Source of the DNA: a bacterium BMS3Bbin13
GTDB lineage: Bacteria; Pseudomonadota; Gammaproteobacteria; 21-64-14
Length of the DNA: 64,000 nt
NCBI GenBank assembly: GCA_002897735.1
Contig: BDTW01000025.1
Coordinates: forward strand, 62,001-126,000
Direction: 5' to 3'
The first letter of the stretch is position 1. The number at the start of each line of letters is the position of its first letter. Positions 29,746 through 41,410 of this stretch are shown here, in pieces. The notes under the pieces are model-generated. The model saw nothing but the letters and a program-made list of their open reading frames with translations, was not told the origin of the DNA and did not search any database. A program made the translations under genes and the position numbers.

Positions 29746-31152
29746 ATGGCCGGCCGAACCCTCTACGACAAGCTCTGGGACGATCACGTGGTGCACGCCG
29801 ACGCCGACGGCACCACGCTGCTCTATATCGACCGACATCTGGTCCACGAGGTCACCTCGCCGCAGGCGTTCGAGGGGCTGCGGCTCGCCGGGCGCCGGCC
29901 GTGGCGCACCGATTCACTCCTGGCGGTGCCGGACCACAACGTCCCGACCACCGATCGCGCCGGCGGGATCGCCGATGCGATCGCGCGCGTGCAGGTGGAG
30001 GCGCTGGACACCAACTGCGCCGCCTACGGCATCACCGAGTTCGCGATGTGCGACCCGCGCCAGGGCATCGTGCACGTGATCGGCCCGGAGCAGGGTTTCA
30101 CCCTGCCCGGCATGACGATCGTCTGCGGCGATTCCCACACCTCCACGCACGGCGCGGTGGGTGCGCTCGCGCTCGGAATCGGTACCTCGGACGTGGAGCA
30201 TGTGCTCGCCACCCAGTCCCTGGTGCTCAAGAAGTCGCGCAACCTGTTGGTGCAGGTCGAGGGCACGCTCGGGCACGGCGTCACCGCCAAGGATCTCGCG
30301 CTGGCCGTGATCGGCGAGATCGGCACCGCCGGCGCTACCGGGCACACCATCGAGTTCGCGGGCGAGGCGGTCCGCGCGCTGTCCGTCGAAGGGCGTATGA
30401 CCCTGTGCAACATGGCCATCGAGGCGGGCGCGCGCTCCGGGCTGGTGGCGGTGGACGAGCGCACCATCGAGTATCTGCGCGACCGGCCGTTGGCGCCCAA
30501 GGGGGCGCTCTGGGATCGCGCGGTGCGGGCGTGGCCGGCGTTGCATAGCGACCCGGACGCCGTCTTCGACCGGGTGGTGCACCTCGATGCGGGCGTGCTT
30601 CGCCCGCAGGTGAGCTGGGGGACCTCCCCGGAGATGGTGGTCGCGGTGGACGGGCGGGTTCCCGATCCGCAGGCCGAGGAGGACCCGGTGCGTCGCGAGG
30701 GGATGCGCCGTGCGTTGCGCTATATGGGGCTCGAACCCGGCACGCCGATCACGGAGATTCGCCCGGACAAGGTGTTCATCGGTTCGTGTACCAACTCGCG
30801 CATCGAGGATCTGCGCGCGGCCGCGGCGCTCGTGCGCGGGCGCCGCTTGGCGCCGGGTGTGCGCCGGGCCCTGGTGGTGCCGGGATCGGGGCTCGTGAAA
30901 CGCCAAGCCGAGGCCGAAGGGCTCGACCGGGTGTTTCGCGACGCCGGCTTCGAGTGGCGCGAACCGGGTTGTTCGATGTGCCTGGGGATGAATCCGGACC
31001 GGCTGGAACCGGGCGAGCGTTGCGCCTCGACCTCGAACCGCAACTTCGAGGGCCGCCAGGGGCCGGGTGGGCGCACGCACCTGGTCGGCCCGGCGATGGC
31101 GGCGGCGGCGGCGATCCACGGCCACTTCGTCGACGTGCGCGAATTCGACTGA
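29746..31152 (+). CDS. leuC: 3-isopropylmalate dehydratase large subunit
   Basis: 468-residue aconitase-family subunit that isomerises 2- to 3-isopropylmalate in leucine synthesis. The 4Fe-4S cysteines are in [12 protein letters not shown] and in [38 protein letters not shown] is the family signature. LeuD follows 11 bp after, forming the heterodimer. First gene of leuC-leuD-leuB-asd. Confidence 0.97.
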   Translation: MAGRTLYDKLWDDHVVHADADGTTLLYIDRHLVHEVTSPQAFEGLRLAGRRPWRTDSLLAVPDHNVPTTDRAGGIADAIARVQVEALDTNCAAYGITEFAMCDPRQGIVHVIGPEQGFTLPGMTIVCGDSHTSTHGAVGALALGIGTSDVEHVLATQSLVLKKSRNLLVQVEGTLGHGVTAKDLALAVIGEIGTAGATGHTIEFAGEAVRALSVEGRMTLCNMAIEAGARSGLVAVDERTIEYLRDRPLAPKGALWDRAVRAWPALHSDPDAVFDRVVHLDAGVLRPQVSWGTSPEMVVAVDGRVPDPQAEEDPVRREGMRRALRYMGLEPGTPITEIRPDKVFIGSCTNSRIEDLRAAAALVRGRRLAPGVRRALVVPGSGLVKRQAEAEGLDRVFRDAGFEWREPGCSMCLGMNPDRLEPGERCASTSNRNFEGRQGPGGRTHLVGPAMAAAAAIHGHFVDVREFD

Positions 31153-31163
31153 GGCAGGGGGCG

Positions 31164-31817
31164 ATGGAGAAATTCGAGACTTTCACCGGACCGGTCGCGG
31201 CGCTCGATCGCGCCAACGTCGATACCGACGCGATCATCCCCAAGCAGTTCCTCAAGTCGATTCGGCGCACCGGCTTCGGGCCGTATCTGTTCGACGAGTG
31301 GCGCTACCTGGATCACGGTGAGCCCGGGATGGACTGTGCGGCGCGCCCGCGCAATCCGGACTTCATACTCAATCTTCCGCGCTATCGCGGCGCGCAGATC
31401 CTGCTCGCGCGCGACAACTTCGGCTGCGGCTCCTCGCGCGAACATGCCGTATGGGCGCTGTCGGACTACGGGTTCCGGGTGGTGATCGCGCCGAGCTTCG
31501 CCGACATCTTCTTCAATAACTGTTTCAAGAACGGCGTCCCGCCGATCACGCTGCCCGGTGCCGTGGTCGATCGGCTGTTCCGTGAGGTCGGGGCGCGCGA
31601 GGGATATCGGCTGACGGTCGATCTGCGGGCGCAGGTGCTGGTTACGCCCGAGGGCGAGGCGATCGCCTTCGAGATCGACCCGTTTCGCCGACACTGCCTG
31701 CTCGAGGGTCTCGACGAGATCGGACTCAGTCTGCGGCGCGCCGAGGAGATCCGCGCCTACGAGAGCCGCCGGCGCGACGAGACTCCATGGCTGTTTCCGG
31801 AGCGCTGCGGCGGGTGA
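31164..31817 (+). CDS. leuD: 3-isopropylmalate dehydratase small subunit
   Basis: 217-residue swivelling-domain partner of LeuC. Seen: [16 protein letters not shown] near the start and [13 protein letters not shown] around residues 86-98. ATG 31164 has a GGGGGCG purine run before it. Typical LeuD of the larger proteobacterial type (about 200-217 residues). Confidence 0.97.
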   Translation: MEKFETFTGPVAALDRANVDTDAIIPKQFLKSIRRTGFGPYLFDEWRYLDHGEPGMDCAARPRNPDFILNLPRYRGAQILLARDNFGCGSSREHAVWALSDYGFRVVIAPSFADIFFNNCFKNGVPPITLPGAVVDRLFREVGAREGYRLTVDLRAQVLVTPEGEAIAFEIDPFRRHCLLEGLDEIGLSLRRAEEIRAYESRRRDETPWLFPERCGG

Positions 31818-31875
31818 AATCACGCCCGCCGCGGGTCGTCCGGATGCGGACCCGGTGTGTGCGAATGGAGGAGCG

Positions 31876-32955
31876 ATGACGTACAAGATTCTGATTCTGC
31901 CCGGCGACGGCATCGGCCCGGAGATCGTGGCCGAGGCGGGCAAGGCCATCGAGGCGCTACGCGCGGATTTCGGCCTCGCCGTGGAGATCGAGGAGGCCGC
32001 GATCGGCGGCGCCGCCTACGAGGGCGCGGGTCACCCGCTCCCCGAGTCGACCCTGCGCCTGGCGCGCGCGGCCGACGCCGTCCTACTCGGTGCCGTCGGC
32101 GGGCCGCGATGGGAGGGGCTCGCGCGCGATTTGCGCCCCGAGCGCGGTCTGCTTGGGTTGCGCGCGGCGCTCGGGCTGTTCGCCAATCTGCGCCCGGCGC
32201 TGCTCTATCCGCAGCTCGCCGAGGCCTCCACGCTGCGGCGCGAGGTCGTCGCCGGGCTCGATCTGATGATCGTGCGTGAGTTGACCGGCGGGATCTACTT
32301 CGGCGCGCCGCGCGGCGTGCGCGAGGAGGACGGCGTGCGTAGCGCCTTCAACACCATGGGCTACACGGAGCCCGAGATCGAGCGCATCGGGCGCGTGGCC
32401 TTTGAGACCGCGCGCCGGCGCGGGCATCGCGTGTGCTCGGTGGACAAGGCCAACGTGCTCGAGGTCTCGGAGTTGTGGCGCGAGGTCATGACCGGCCTCG
32501 CCGGTGAATACCCGGACGTCACGCTGACGCACCTGTACGTGGACAACGCCGCCATGCAACTGGTGCGCGCCCCGACGCAGTTCGACGTGATTGTGACGGG
32601 CAACCTATTCGGCGATATTCTCTCGGATCAGGCGGCGATGCTCACCGGCTCGATCGGTATGCTGCCCTCGGCGTCCCTGGACGCGCACGGCAAGGGGATG
32701 TACGAGCCGATCCACGGTTCGGCGCCGGACATCGCCGGACGCGGCGTAGCCAATCCGCTCGCCACGATCCTCTCGGTGGCGATGCTGTTGCGTCACTCGC
32801 TGGGCGAGCCGGAGGCGGCCGTGCGCGTGGAGCGGGCCGTGAGCCGGGTGCTCGATCAGGGGCTGCGCACCCCGGACATCGAGGCCCCCGGGACGCGCCG
32901 CGTCGGGACCCGGGAGATGGGTGAGGCGGTCGTGGCGGCGTTGCGCGCGGGCTGA
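31876..32955 (+). CDS. leuB: 3-isopropylmalate dehydrogenase
   Basis: 359-residue NAD-dependent oxidative decarboxylase giving 2-oxoisocaproate, the leucine precursor. Seen: [10 protein letters not shown] at the N-terminus, LTGGIYFG, the metal-binding block [13 protein letters not shown], and [14 protein letters not shown], the NAD region. GGAGG stands just before ATG 31876. The gene is 58 bp after leuD. Confidence 0.97.
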   Translation: MTYKILILPGDGIGPEIVAEAGKAIEALRADFGLAVEIEEAAIGGAAYEGAGHPLPESTLRLARAADAVLLGAVGGPRWEGLARDLRPERGLLGLRAALGLFANLRPALLYPQLAEASTLRREVVAGLDLMIVRELTGGIYFGAPRGVREEDGVRSAFNTMGYTEPEIERIGRVAFETARRRGHRVCSVDKANVLEVSELWREVMTGLAGEYPDVTLTHLYVDNAAMQLVRAPTQFDVIVTGNLFGDILSDQAAMLTGSIGMLPSASLDAHGKGMYEPIHGSAPDIAGRGVANPLATILSVAMLLRHSLGEPEAAVRVERAVSRVLDQGLRTPDIEAPGTRRVGTREMGEAVVAALRAG

Positions 32956-32986
32956 CGGGGGCGACGATGTGGGCGGTGAGGCGGGT

Positions 32987-34009
<1,023 letters not shown>

Positions 34010-34169
34010 ACTACCTTCCGACCGGGTTCCGGGGTGTGGCGGCAGCCCGCCCGGCGGGCCGGAATTAAGTTAACCGGGCAGGCTTCCGATATAGCGACAC
34101 ACAGGCCCGAGTTGGAGGTCCGTCCGGACCCCGCCTACGGGACGGGCCGCAGAAGGGGGCGTTTTGATA

Positions 34170-36896
34170 ATGAATCGGAAGCTGGCCTTGGCCGTGGCCT
34201 CCGCGTGCATGATGGCGCCCGCGCCGCTGTACGCCCTCGGGCTCGGTGCCATCACCCTCCATTCCCATCTCGACGAGAAACTCAAGGCCGATATCCGGCT
34301 CTACTCCGATAACCCGGGGGAACTGGACGGCGCCCTTGTGAGCCTCGCCGGACCCTCGGCCTTCGCCCGGGCCGGTATCGGTCGGCCGTTCATTCTGGGC
34401 GATCTGCATTTCAAGGTCGTGCACAACGCGAAGGGTCGCCCGGCGATCCAGGTGACCAGCGACCGGCCGATCCGCGAGCCGTTCCTCGACTTCATCGTCG
34501 AGGTCGGCTGGCGAAACGGACGGATTCTGCGCCAGTACACCGTCCTGTTGAACCCCCCGACGATGACCGCGTTGCGCCCGGCCGGGGTGCACCCGGCTGC
34601 GGCGGCGGCCGTGACCCGTACCCCCGCCGCCCCCGTCGTTGCGCCGGTCGCGGGCAGTGCGCCCCCGGTCGCGGGCATCGGTGCCCCGCCGCCACGGCGT
34701 GGGACGGTGCGGCGCGCCGGCGCCCCGCAACCGGCGCCCGGTGCGCGCGGTACGATCCGTACCACGCGCAACGATACGCTGTGGGGTATCGCCCGGCGCG
34801 TGCGGCCCAACGACCGGGTGAGCATCGAGCAGACGATGCTGGCGTTGCTCGACGCCAACCCGCAGGCGTTCTACGACCACAACATCAATCGTCTGAAGGC
34901 GGGTTACGTGCTGCGGGTTCCGGATATCTCGCAGATCCTCGGCATCGACCCCCGAGGGGCCCTGGCGCAGGTACGGCACCAGAATCTGCTCTGGGAGCGG
35001 TACCGCAGGCGCCTGGCCGGGGTGGCGACCGGCGCCAAGCCCGGCGCCGGCGTGTCGTCGGCGGCGCGGCAGGAGCGGGAACGGCTGCGCCTGCTGGCTC
35101 CCAAGGTCGGCGAGGCGGTCGCTACCGGCGCGCCCGGCGGCACCGCCGGTGTGAACCGCCGGGCGCTCAAGAATCGACTGGCCCTGGCCAATGAGGCCGC
35201 GGTATCCAAGGCCGCGGAAGCGAAGGATCTGCAAGGCCGGGTCAATGCGCTGCAGGGCCAGGTGGGCAAACTCAAGGAGTTGCTGAGTCTCAAGAATCAG
35301 CAACTGGCCGCTCTGCAGACGCGGTCCGGGACCGAGACCGGGGCCGTTGCGGTACCGCCCGCCCCGGCGAAGCCCGCGGCGGCCACTTCGCCGGCCGGAA
35401 CCTCCAAGGCGTCTACCCCGATGCCCGGGCCGGCCCACCCGGCCGCTCCGCCGGCGCCGGCCCTCCGGCATTCCGTGACTCCCGCCCCGGCGCGGGTGCA
35501 GACGCCGCCCCCGGCCTCCCGGCTCGGTTCGTTACGCGAACTGCTCAACGACCGCGGTGTGCTGGCCTTTCTGGGTGGGGCGTTCCTGGCGTTGGTGGCC
35601 CTGGTCTGGCTGGTGATCCGCCGTCGCCGTTCCACCGAATCCGGATTGCCGTTGGAGGCGGAGTCCCGGGCGTTGGCGGATGGCGGGACGGACGATGAGA
35701 CGGACGGAGAGGCGAGCGGTGCGGATGTCTTCGCACAGGCGCTTGGCGATGAGCAGGAGGGGTCCGGGGCGGCGGTCGCCGAAGCCGGTGGCGATGCCCT
35801 CGCCGAGGCCGAGATCTACTTGGCGTACGGGCGCTATGAGCAGGCGGCGGAGCAGCTCGCGCAGGCGGTACGCGACGAGCCCGATCGGGCGGACCTGAAG
35901 GCAAAGCTGCTCGAGGCCTATCACGCCCTGGCCGATCGCGACGCCTTCGAGTCGACCGCCGAGGCCTTGTATGCGGATCTCGGCGACGCCTCCCATCCAT
36001 TGTGGCGGAACGTCGCGCAGTGGGGGGCGGAGCTGTGCCCCGAGCATCCGCTGTTTCGCGGGGAGGCCGGTGCCGAGGCGGAGTCGTCCGCCGGAGCCGG
36101 TCCCGCCGCCGAGGCACAGGCCGCGGATGCGGCCCCCGAAGAGGGTGTCGAATCGGCCGCCGCCGAGGAGTCGGCCGGAGAGGCCGTCGATGAGTTGCTG
36201 CGCAGCCTGGTGGCGGAGCTGCCGGCGCAGGAGGCGGACGAGGATCATCCTGCGCCGGCTGCGACGCCGGTCGATGAGACCCCGGCTGCGGATCGCTCGC
36301 AAGACCTCCCGGCCGAGCCCGGGTCCGAGACGTCCGGAGACCTGTCGGAGGAACCATCGGGGGCGCAGGGGGCGGAGGAACAGGACGAAGCGGACTCGGG
36401 CCCCCCCCTGCCCGACACCGAACCGGAGGCCTTCGAAGAAACGCATGCGCCGGAGCAGGCCGCCGAGGCGGCCCCCATCGAGGATGCCGCTACGGTGGAA
36501 AAAACCCCGGAGCCGGCCGAGTCCAATGTGATCGAATGGGAGGGAGGACTCACCTCCGGCGGTGCGGCGCGCGTCGGAGAGGATGCCGTCGGGGAGGAAG
36601 TCACCGGAGAGGAAGTCACCGGAGAGGAAGTCACCGGAGAGGGAATCGCCGAGGGGCAAGCCGCCGAGAAGGAAGCCGCCGAGAAGGAAGCCGCTCGAGA
36701 GACCACCGGGGATGTAGGCGAGGACGCGGTGCTCGGGGAACCCGACGAGGTCGGCACGAAGCTCGATCTGGCGCGCGCGTACCTGGACATGGGCGACCGG
36801 GAAGGGGCGCGCGAGTTGCTCGTGGAGGTGATCGAGGAAGGCAGTGATCCCCAGCGCAAGGAGGCCGAAGGCCTCATGCAGCAGTTGAGCGCCTGA
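34170..36896 (+). CDS. fimV: FimV-like pilus and polar-organisation protein
   Basis: 908 residues. A signal peptide (about 1-24) is followed by LGLGAITLHSHLDEKLKADI, the FimV N-terminal hallmark. A LysM-like peptidoglycan-binding part lies around 195-252 (TIRTTRNDTLWGIA). Next come a coiled coil (about 335-375), a single membrane helix (about 468-487, VLAFLGGAFLALVALVWLVI), a long acidic Glu/Ala-rich cytoplasmic region and the conserved C-terminal FimV motif LDLARAYLDMGDREGARELL. FimV organises type IV pili and activates cAMP signalling in Pseudomonas. The start is ATG 34170 rather than the TTG two codons before it. Tandem repeats at 36600-36689 may vary in length between strains. Confidence 0.92.
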   Translation: MNRKLALAVASACMMAPAPLYALGLGAITLHSHLDEKLKADIRLYSDNPGELDGALVSLAGPSAFARAGIGRPFILGDLHFKVVHNAKGRPAIQVTSDRPIREPFLDFIVEVGWRNGRILRQYTVLLNPPTMTALRPAGVHPAAAAAVTRTPAAPVVAPVAGSAPPVAGIGAPPPRRGTVRRAGAPQPAPGARGTIRTTRNDTLWGIARRVRPNDRVSIEQTMLALLDANPQAFYDHNINRLKAGYVLRVPDISQILGIDPRGALAQVRHQNLLWERYRRRLAGVATGAKPGAGVSSAARQERERLRLLAPKVGEAVATGAPGGTAGVNRRALKNRLALANEAAVSKAAEAKDLQGRVNALQGQVGKLKELLSLKNQQLAALQTRSGTETGAVAVPPAPAKPAAATSPAGTSKASTPMPGPAHPAAPPAPALRHSVTPAPARVQTPPPASRLGSLRELLNDRGVLAFLGGAFLALVALVWLVIRRRRSTESGLPLEAESRALADGGTDDETDGEASGADVFAQALGDEQEGSGAAVAEAGGDALAEAEIYLAYGRYEQAAEQLAQAVRDEPDRADLKAKLLEAYHALADRDAFESTAEALYADLGDASHPLWRNVAQWGAELCPEHPLFRGEAGAEAESSAGAGPAAEAQAADAAPEEGVESAAAEESAGEAVDELLRSLVAELPAQEADEDHPAPAATPVDETPAADRSQDLPAEPGSETSGDLSEEPSGAQGAEEQDEADSGPPLPDTEPEAFEETHAPEQAAEAAPIEDAATVEKTPEPAESNVIEWEGGLTSGGAARVGEDAVGEEVTGEEVTGEEVTGEGIAEGQAAEKEAAEKEAARETTGDVGEDAVLGEPDEVGTKLDLARAYLDMGDREGARELLVEVIEEGSDPQRKEAEGLMQQLSA
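36600..36689 (+). repeat. Short tandem repeats inside fimV
   Basis: Three 15-bp units GTCACCGGAGAGGAA (36600-36644, last one with a single change) encode VTGEE. Shortly after, two 15-bp units GCCGCCGAGAAGGAA (36660-36689) encode AAEKE. Units are multiples of three, so gain or loss keeps the frame and would only change the length of the acidic linker. Confidence 0.85.
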
Positions 36897-37000
36897 TCGA
36901 TCCGCCCATGCCGCCGGTGGGCGTGGAGGCGTGGGCGGTGGCTCGCGTCCGGGTGCGGCGATCGTCCGGGGCGCCCGCGGCGTCCATCGGACCCTGATCC

Positions 37001-37780
37001 ATGCGCATCGCCCTCGGTGTGGAGTACGACGGCACGGACTTCTCCGGCTGGCAGGCCCAGGCGGGTACGCGTACCGTGCAGGAGGTGCTCGAGGGCGCGT
37101 TGTCGCGGGTGGCGGATCGGCCGGTGCGCGTGGTATGCGCCGGGCGTACCGATGCCGGTGTGCACGCCACCGGTCAGGTGGTTCACTTCGACACCGAGGT
37201 GGTGCGTCCGGAGCGCGCCTGGGTCCTGGGGACCAACGTGCACCTGCCCCCGGAGGTCTCGGTGTGCTGGGCGCGGGCGGTGGACCCGCGGTTCCATGCG
37301 CGATTCTCCGCCGTCAGCCGCCGCTACCGCTATGTGATCCTCAACCGCGTTACCCGCCCGGCACTGTTGCGCGGCCGGGTGTGGTGGGTGTACCGCCCCC
37401 TGCATGCGGATCGCGCGCGCGAAGCGGCCGTACACTTGGCCGGGGAACACGATTTCACCTCGTATCGCGCCCTCGCCTGTCAGGCCCGCCATCCGGTGCG
37501 TACGGTGCATCGCCTGGAAGTGCAACGCGCGGGGGAACTTCTGTATATCGACGTGCTGGCCAATGCCTTTCTGCACCACATGGTGCGCAACCTCGCCGGG
37601 GTCCTGGTCGCGATCGCCCGCGGCGAGCATCCGCCGCACTGGGCCCGCGAGGTGCTGGAGGCGCGTGACCGCACACTGGGCGGCATCACCGCGCCTTCGG
37701 CCGGCTTGTATCTGGTTCAGGTGAACTATCCGGCGTCCTTCGGCCTGGGGCGCCCCGTGCGCCTGCCGATGTTCGGCTGA
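37001..37780 (+). CDS. truA: tRNA pseudouridine(38-40) synthase
   Basis: 259-residue TruA, which modifies U38-U40 in the anticodon arm of many tRNAs. The catalytic aspartate is in AGRTDAGVHATGQVVHF (D near residue 52). The start MRIALGVEYDGTDFSGWQ is classic, and FLHHMVRNLAG and ITAPSAGLYLVQV are family blocks. It lies between fimV and trpF as in Pseudomonas. Confidence 0.97.
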   Translation: MRIALGVEYDGTDFSGWQAQAGTRTVQEVLEGALSRVADRPVRVVCAGRTDAGVHATGQVVHFDTEVVRPERAWVLGTNVHLPPEVSVCWARAVDPRFHARFSAVSRRYRYVILNRVTRPALLRGRVWWVYRPLHADRAREAAVHLAGEHDFTSYRALACQARHPVRTVHRLEVQRAGELLYIDVLANAFLHHMVRNLAGVLVAIARGEHPPHWAREVLEARDRTLGGITAPSAGLYLVQVNYPASFGLGRPVRLPMFG

Positions 37781-37837
37781 CAGGGCGTGAATTCTGGTAG
37801 TCTGTGCCCGGGGAAGGAGGCGTCGTGGTGGCCACCG

Positions 37838-38488
37838 GTGCGCACCCGGGTTAAAATCTGCGGCATCACTCGACCCGAGGACGCGGGCGAGGCCGCGCGC
37901 CTCGGGGTCGACGCCATCGGACTGGTGTTTCATCCGGACAGTCCGCGCGTCGTGGATCTGCGTCGCGCCGCCGAGATCGCCCGCAGTCTCCCGCCGTTCG
38001 TGACGGTCGTGGGACTGTTCGTGGATCCGCCGCAGGGTCGGGTGGAGGCCGTGCTCGCGGCGCTGTCGCTGGATCTGCTTCAGTTCCATGGCCGCGAGCC
38101 GGCGGCGCGCTGTCGCGGATTCGGGCGCCCCTATATCAAGGCACTGGCCGCGGGGGCCGGCTCGGACATCGCCGCCCGGGCGGCGGAGTACCCGGACGCC
38201 GTAGGTATCCTGCTCGACACCGAAGTGGACGGGCGCAGCGGCGGTACCGGTCGTACGTTCGACTGGCGACGGGTGCCGGAAGGGTTGAACCGCCCGCTGA
38301 TCCTCGCCGGCGGCCTGGGTCCGGAGAATGTCGCGGAGGCGATCCGCGCGGTGCGCCCCTACGCGGTCGACGTGAGCAGCGGCGTGGAATCCGCCAAGGG
38401 CATCAAAGACGCGGCGCGCATGGCCGCGTTCGTGCGAGGTGTGCACAGTGTCGACGCAGGCAAAGACCCGATCTACCCTCCCCGCTAG
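37838..38488 (+). CDS. trpF: Phosphoribosylanthranilate isomerase
   Basis: 216-residue TIM barrel converting N-(5-phosphoribosyl)anthranilate to CdRP in tryptophan synthesis. The catalytic cysteine is in [14 protein letters not shown] and the catalytic aspartate in [14 protein letters not shown]. The GTG at 37838 gives MRTRVKICG and fits the family. A longer frame to 37787 adds unrelated residues. A strong GGAGG lies 17 bases before the GTG, a loose spacing. Its 3' end overlaps trpB by 41 bp. Confidence 0.93.
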   Translation: MRTRVKICGITRPEDAGEAARLGVDAIGLVFHPDSPRVVDLRRAAEIARSLPPFVTVVGLFVDPPQGRVEAVLAALSLDLLQFHGREPAARCRGFGRPYIKALAAGAGSDIAARAAEYPDAVGILLDTEVDGRSGGTGRTFDWRRVPEGLNRPLILAGGLGPENVAEAIRAVRPYAVDVSSGVESAKGIKDAARMAAFVRGVHSVDAGKDPIYPPR

Positions 38489-39677
38489 CGCGCTGCCGGA
38501 CGCCGACGGGCATTTCGGCCCCTACGGCGGGCGCTTCGTGGCCGAGACCCTCATGGGGGCGTTGGAGGCGTTGCGTACGACCTACGAGGCGTTGCGCACC
38601 GATGCGGAGTTCCTCGCCGAGTATGATCGCGACCTGGCGCACTACGTCGGGCGCCCCTCGCCGCTGTATTTCGCGCGGCGCTGGAGCGAGGCGGTGGGCG
38701 GGGCGCGGATCTTCCTCAAGCGCGAAGACCTCAACCACACCGGCGCGCACAAGATCAATAACACCGTCGGCCAAGCCCTGCTGGCGCGCCACATGGGCAA
38801 GATGCGGGTCATCGCCGAGACCGGCGCCGGTCAGCACGGCGTCGCCACCGCCACGGTCGCGGCGCGCTTCGGCATGCGTTGCGTGGTCTACATGGGCGCC
38901 GAGGACATCCGGCGCCAGGCGATCAACGTCTATCGGATGCGTCTGCTGGGTGCCGAGGTGGTCGAGGTGAACTCCGGCTCGCGGACCCTCAAGGACGCCA
39001 TGAACGAAGCGATGCGCGATTGGGTGACCCACGTCGACGACACCTTCTACATCATCGGCACGGTGGCCGGCCCGCACCCCTACCCGGCGATGGTACGGGA
39101 TTTCCAGGCGGTGATCGGCCGCGAGGCGCGCGCCCAGATCCTGGAGCAGGCCGGACGCCTGCCGGACGCCCTGGTCGCCTGCGTCGGCGGCGGATCGAAC
39201 GCCATCGGGCTGTTTGCGCCGTTCCTCGAGGATCGGGACGTGGCCCTCTACGGCGTCGAGGCGGCGGGCGAAGGGCTCGACACCGGGCGCCATGCCGCAC
39301 CGCTCAACCGCGGGCGGGTCGGGGTGTTGCACGGCAACCGGACCTATCTGATGGAAGACGCCGACGGCGAGATCCTGCCCACGCATTCGATCTCGGCGGG
39401 ACTCGACTATCCGGGGGTCGGGCCGGAACACGCGTGGCTCAAGGACAGCGGGCGCGCGCGCTACGTCGCGGTCACCGACGAGGAGGCGCTCGGCGCGTTC
39501 CACGACCTCACGTGCACGGAGGGGATCCTGCCGGCCCTGGAATCCAGCCACGCGCTCGCCTACGCCGCCCGGCTCGCCGTCGAGCTGGGGCGCGACGCGG
39601 TGCTCATCGTCAATCTCTCGGGGCGCGGCGACAAGGACATCCACACGGTGGCGGCGCACGAGGGCATCCGCGTATGA
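38448..39677 (+). CDS. trpB: Tryptophan synthase beta chain
   Basis: 409-residue PLP enzyme joining indole and serine. The PLP lysine is in [15 protein letters not shown], the phosphate loop is GGGSNAIG, and [11 protein letters not shown] is at the front. GTG 38448 is chosen (GAGG 9 bases before). Another GTG three codons upstream is possible. It overlaps trpF in another frame and trpA by the ATGA at 39674-39677, so all three are coupled. Confidence 0.96.
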   Translation: MSTQAKTRSTLPASALPDADGHFGPYGGRFVAETLMGALEALRTTYEALRTDAEFLAEYDRDLAHYVGRPSPLYFARRWSEAVGGARIFLKREDLNHTGAHKINNTVGQALLARHMGKMRVIAETGAGQHGVATATVAARFGMRCVVYMGAEDIRRQAINVYRMRLLGAEVVEVNSGSRTLKDAMNEAMRDWVTHVDDTFYIIGTVAGPHPYPAMVRDFQAVIGREARAQILEQAGRLPDALVACVGGGSNAIGLFAPFLEDRDVALYGVEAAGEGLDTGRHAAPLNRGRVGVLHGNRTYLMEDADGEILPTHSISAGLDYPGVGPEHAWLKDSGRARYVAVTDEEALGAFHDLTCTEGILPALESSHALAYAARLAVELGRDAVLIVNLSGRGDKDIHTVAAHEGIRV

Positions 39678-40507
39678 GCCGCATCGCCGAGGTGTTCGCG
39701 CGGCTGCGTCGCGACGGGCGTTGCGCGCTGATCCCGTACTTCACCGCGGGCGACCCGGATCCGGAGACCACCGTGCCGGTGATGCACGCCGCAGTCGCGG
39801 CCGGCGCCGATCTCATCGAGCTGGGTGTCCCGTTTTCCGACCCCATGGCCGACGGCCCCGTGATCCAGGCGGCCTGCGAGCGTGCCCTTGCGCATCATAC
39901 GACCCTCGCCCGCGTGCTGGAGATGGTGGCGCAGTTCCGCGAGACGGACCCGGCTACGCCGGTCGTCCTGATGGGCTACCTCAATCCGGTGGAGGCGATG
40001 GGCTACGGGCGCTTCGCGGCGGCGGCGGCGCGGGCCGGTGCCGACGGCGTGCTGACGGTGGACATGCCGCCCGAGGAGTCGGCGGTGTTGGAGCAGGTGC
40101 TGGCGGAGCAGGGCCTCGATCCGATCTTTCTGATCGCCCCGACCACCTCGCCCGCGCGGATCTCGCGGATCTGCAAGTCGGCCCGCGGCTTCGTATACTA
40201 CGTCGCCCTGAAGGGGGTGACGGGCGCGGCGCACCTGGACGTGGACGCCGTGGCGCACAAACTACGCGAGATTCGCGAGATCACCGGGTTGCCGGTGGGC
40301 GTCGGTTTCGGGATCCGCGACGCCGCCTCCGCGGCGCGGATCGCGGCGCTCGCCGACGCCGTCGTGGTCGGCAGCGCCCTGGTGCGTCGCGTCGGAAGCC
40401 ACGCCGGCGATCCGCAGGGCGCGGCGCGTGAGGTCTCCGCGCTGCTTGCCGACATGCGACGCGCCATGGATCGGGTTCGCGCTCCGGCCGCCGCGGCGAA
40501 GGGCTGA
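39674..40507 (+). CDS. trpA: Tryptophan synthase alpha chain
   Basis: 277-residue TIM barrel that cleaves indole-3-glycerol phosphate and channels indole to TrpB. The catalytic glutamate is in [16 protein letters not shown] (E near 49) and the catalytic aspartate in the TVDMPPEE loop region. [11 protein letters not shown] and GVGFGIRDA are the phosphate-binding parts. The start overlaps trpB by four bases. Confidence 0.97.
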   Translation: MSRIAEVFARLRRDGRCALIPYFTAGDPDPETTVPVMHAAVAAGADLIELGVPFSDPMADGPVIQAACERALAHHTTLARVLEMVAQFRETDPATPVVLMGYLNPVEAMGYGRFAAAAARAGADGVLTVDMPPEESAVLEQVLAEQGLDPIFLIAPTTSPARISRICKSARGFVYYVALKGVTGAAHLDVDAVAHKLREIREITGLPVGVGFGIRDAASAARIAALADAVVVGSALVRRVGSHAGDPQGAAREVSALLADMRRAMDRVRAPAAAAKG

Positions 40508-40529
40508 GCGGACACGCTCGCAGGAACAG

Positions 40530-41390
40530 ATGAACTGGTTCAGAAAACTGGTGCCGTCGCGGATCCGGATCGAGGGGGGCAGCAAACGCACCGTGCCCGA
40601 GGGTCTGTGGACCAAGTGCGGGGCGTGCAGCGCGATCCTGTATCGCGCGGAACTGGAACGGGAACTGGATGTGTGTCCGAAGTGCGGCCACCACATGCGC
40701 ATCGGCGCACGGCTGCGTCTGGAACGATTCCTGGATCCCGAGCCGCGTCGCGAGATCGGCGTGGGCCTGGAGCCCGTGGATACGCTCAAGTTTCGCGACA
40801 GCAAACGTTACCGCGACCGCCTGGCCCAGGCCCAGAAGACCACCGGCGAGAAGGACGCATTGGTGGTGATGGAGGGGGCGCTCAACGGCATGCCGGTGGT
40901 GGCCGCGGCCTTCGAGTTCGCCTTCATGGGGGGCTCCATGGGCGCGGTGGTGGGCGAGCGCTTCGTGCGTGGTGTGGACCTGTGCCGCGAGCGCGGGATC
41001 CCGTTGGTGTGCTTCTCGGCCAGCGGTGGGGCGCGTATGCAGGAGGCGCTGTTCTCGCTGATGCAGATGGCCAAGACGGCGGCCGCGCTGGCGCGGCTGG
41101 CCGAGCAAGGGATCCCGTACGTTTCGGTGCTCACGGATCCCACTATGGGCGGGGTTTCGGCGAGCCTCGCCACCCTCGGGGACGTGCTGATCGCCGAGCC
41201 GCGCGCGCTCATCGGCTTCGCCGGGCCGCGTGTGATCGAGCAGACCGTGCGCGAGACGCTGCCCGAAGGCTTCCAGCGCAGTGAGTTCCTGCTCGAACAC
41301 GGCGCCATCGACATGATCGTGCATCGCCACAAATTGCGCGACACCGTCGTCTCGCTGCTCGGCCAGTTCACGCGGCGACCGCTCGCCTGA
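40530..41390 (+). CDS. accD: Acetyl-CoA carboxylase carboxyltransferase beta subunit
   Basis: 286 residues. An N-terminal zinc ribbon holds two Cys pairs ([10 protein letters not shown] and DVCPKCGHH), followed by the carboxyltransferase crotonase fold with [12 protein letters not shown] and [12 protein letters not shown]. With AccA it transfers carboxyl from biotin to acetyl-CoA for fatty-acid synthesis. CAGGAA lies 8 bases before ATG 40530. Confidence 0.97.
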   Translation: MNWFRKLVPSRIRIEGGSKRTVPEGLWTKCGACSAILYRAELERELDVCPKCGHHMRIGARLRLERFLDPEPRREIGVGLEPVDTLKFRDSKRYRDRLAQAQKTTGEKDALVVMEGALNGMPVVAAAFEFAFMGGSMGAVVGERFVRGVDLCRERGIPLVCFSASGGARMQEALFSLMQMAKTAAALARLAEQGIPYVSVLTDPTMGGVSASLATLGDVLIAEPRALIGFAGPRVIEQTVRETLPEGFQRSEFLLEHGAIDMIVHRHKLRDTVVSLLGQFTRRPLA

Positions 41391-41410
41391 GCGCGCGGCC
41401 CGTCCCCGCC

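Noticed and set aside
36600-36689. Possible CRISPR or VNTR array in fimV
   Set aside because: Contiguous in-frame 15-bp coding repeats without spacers.
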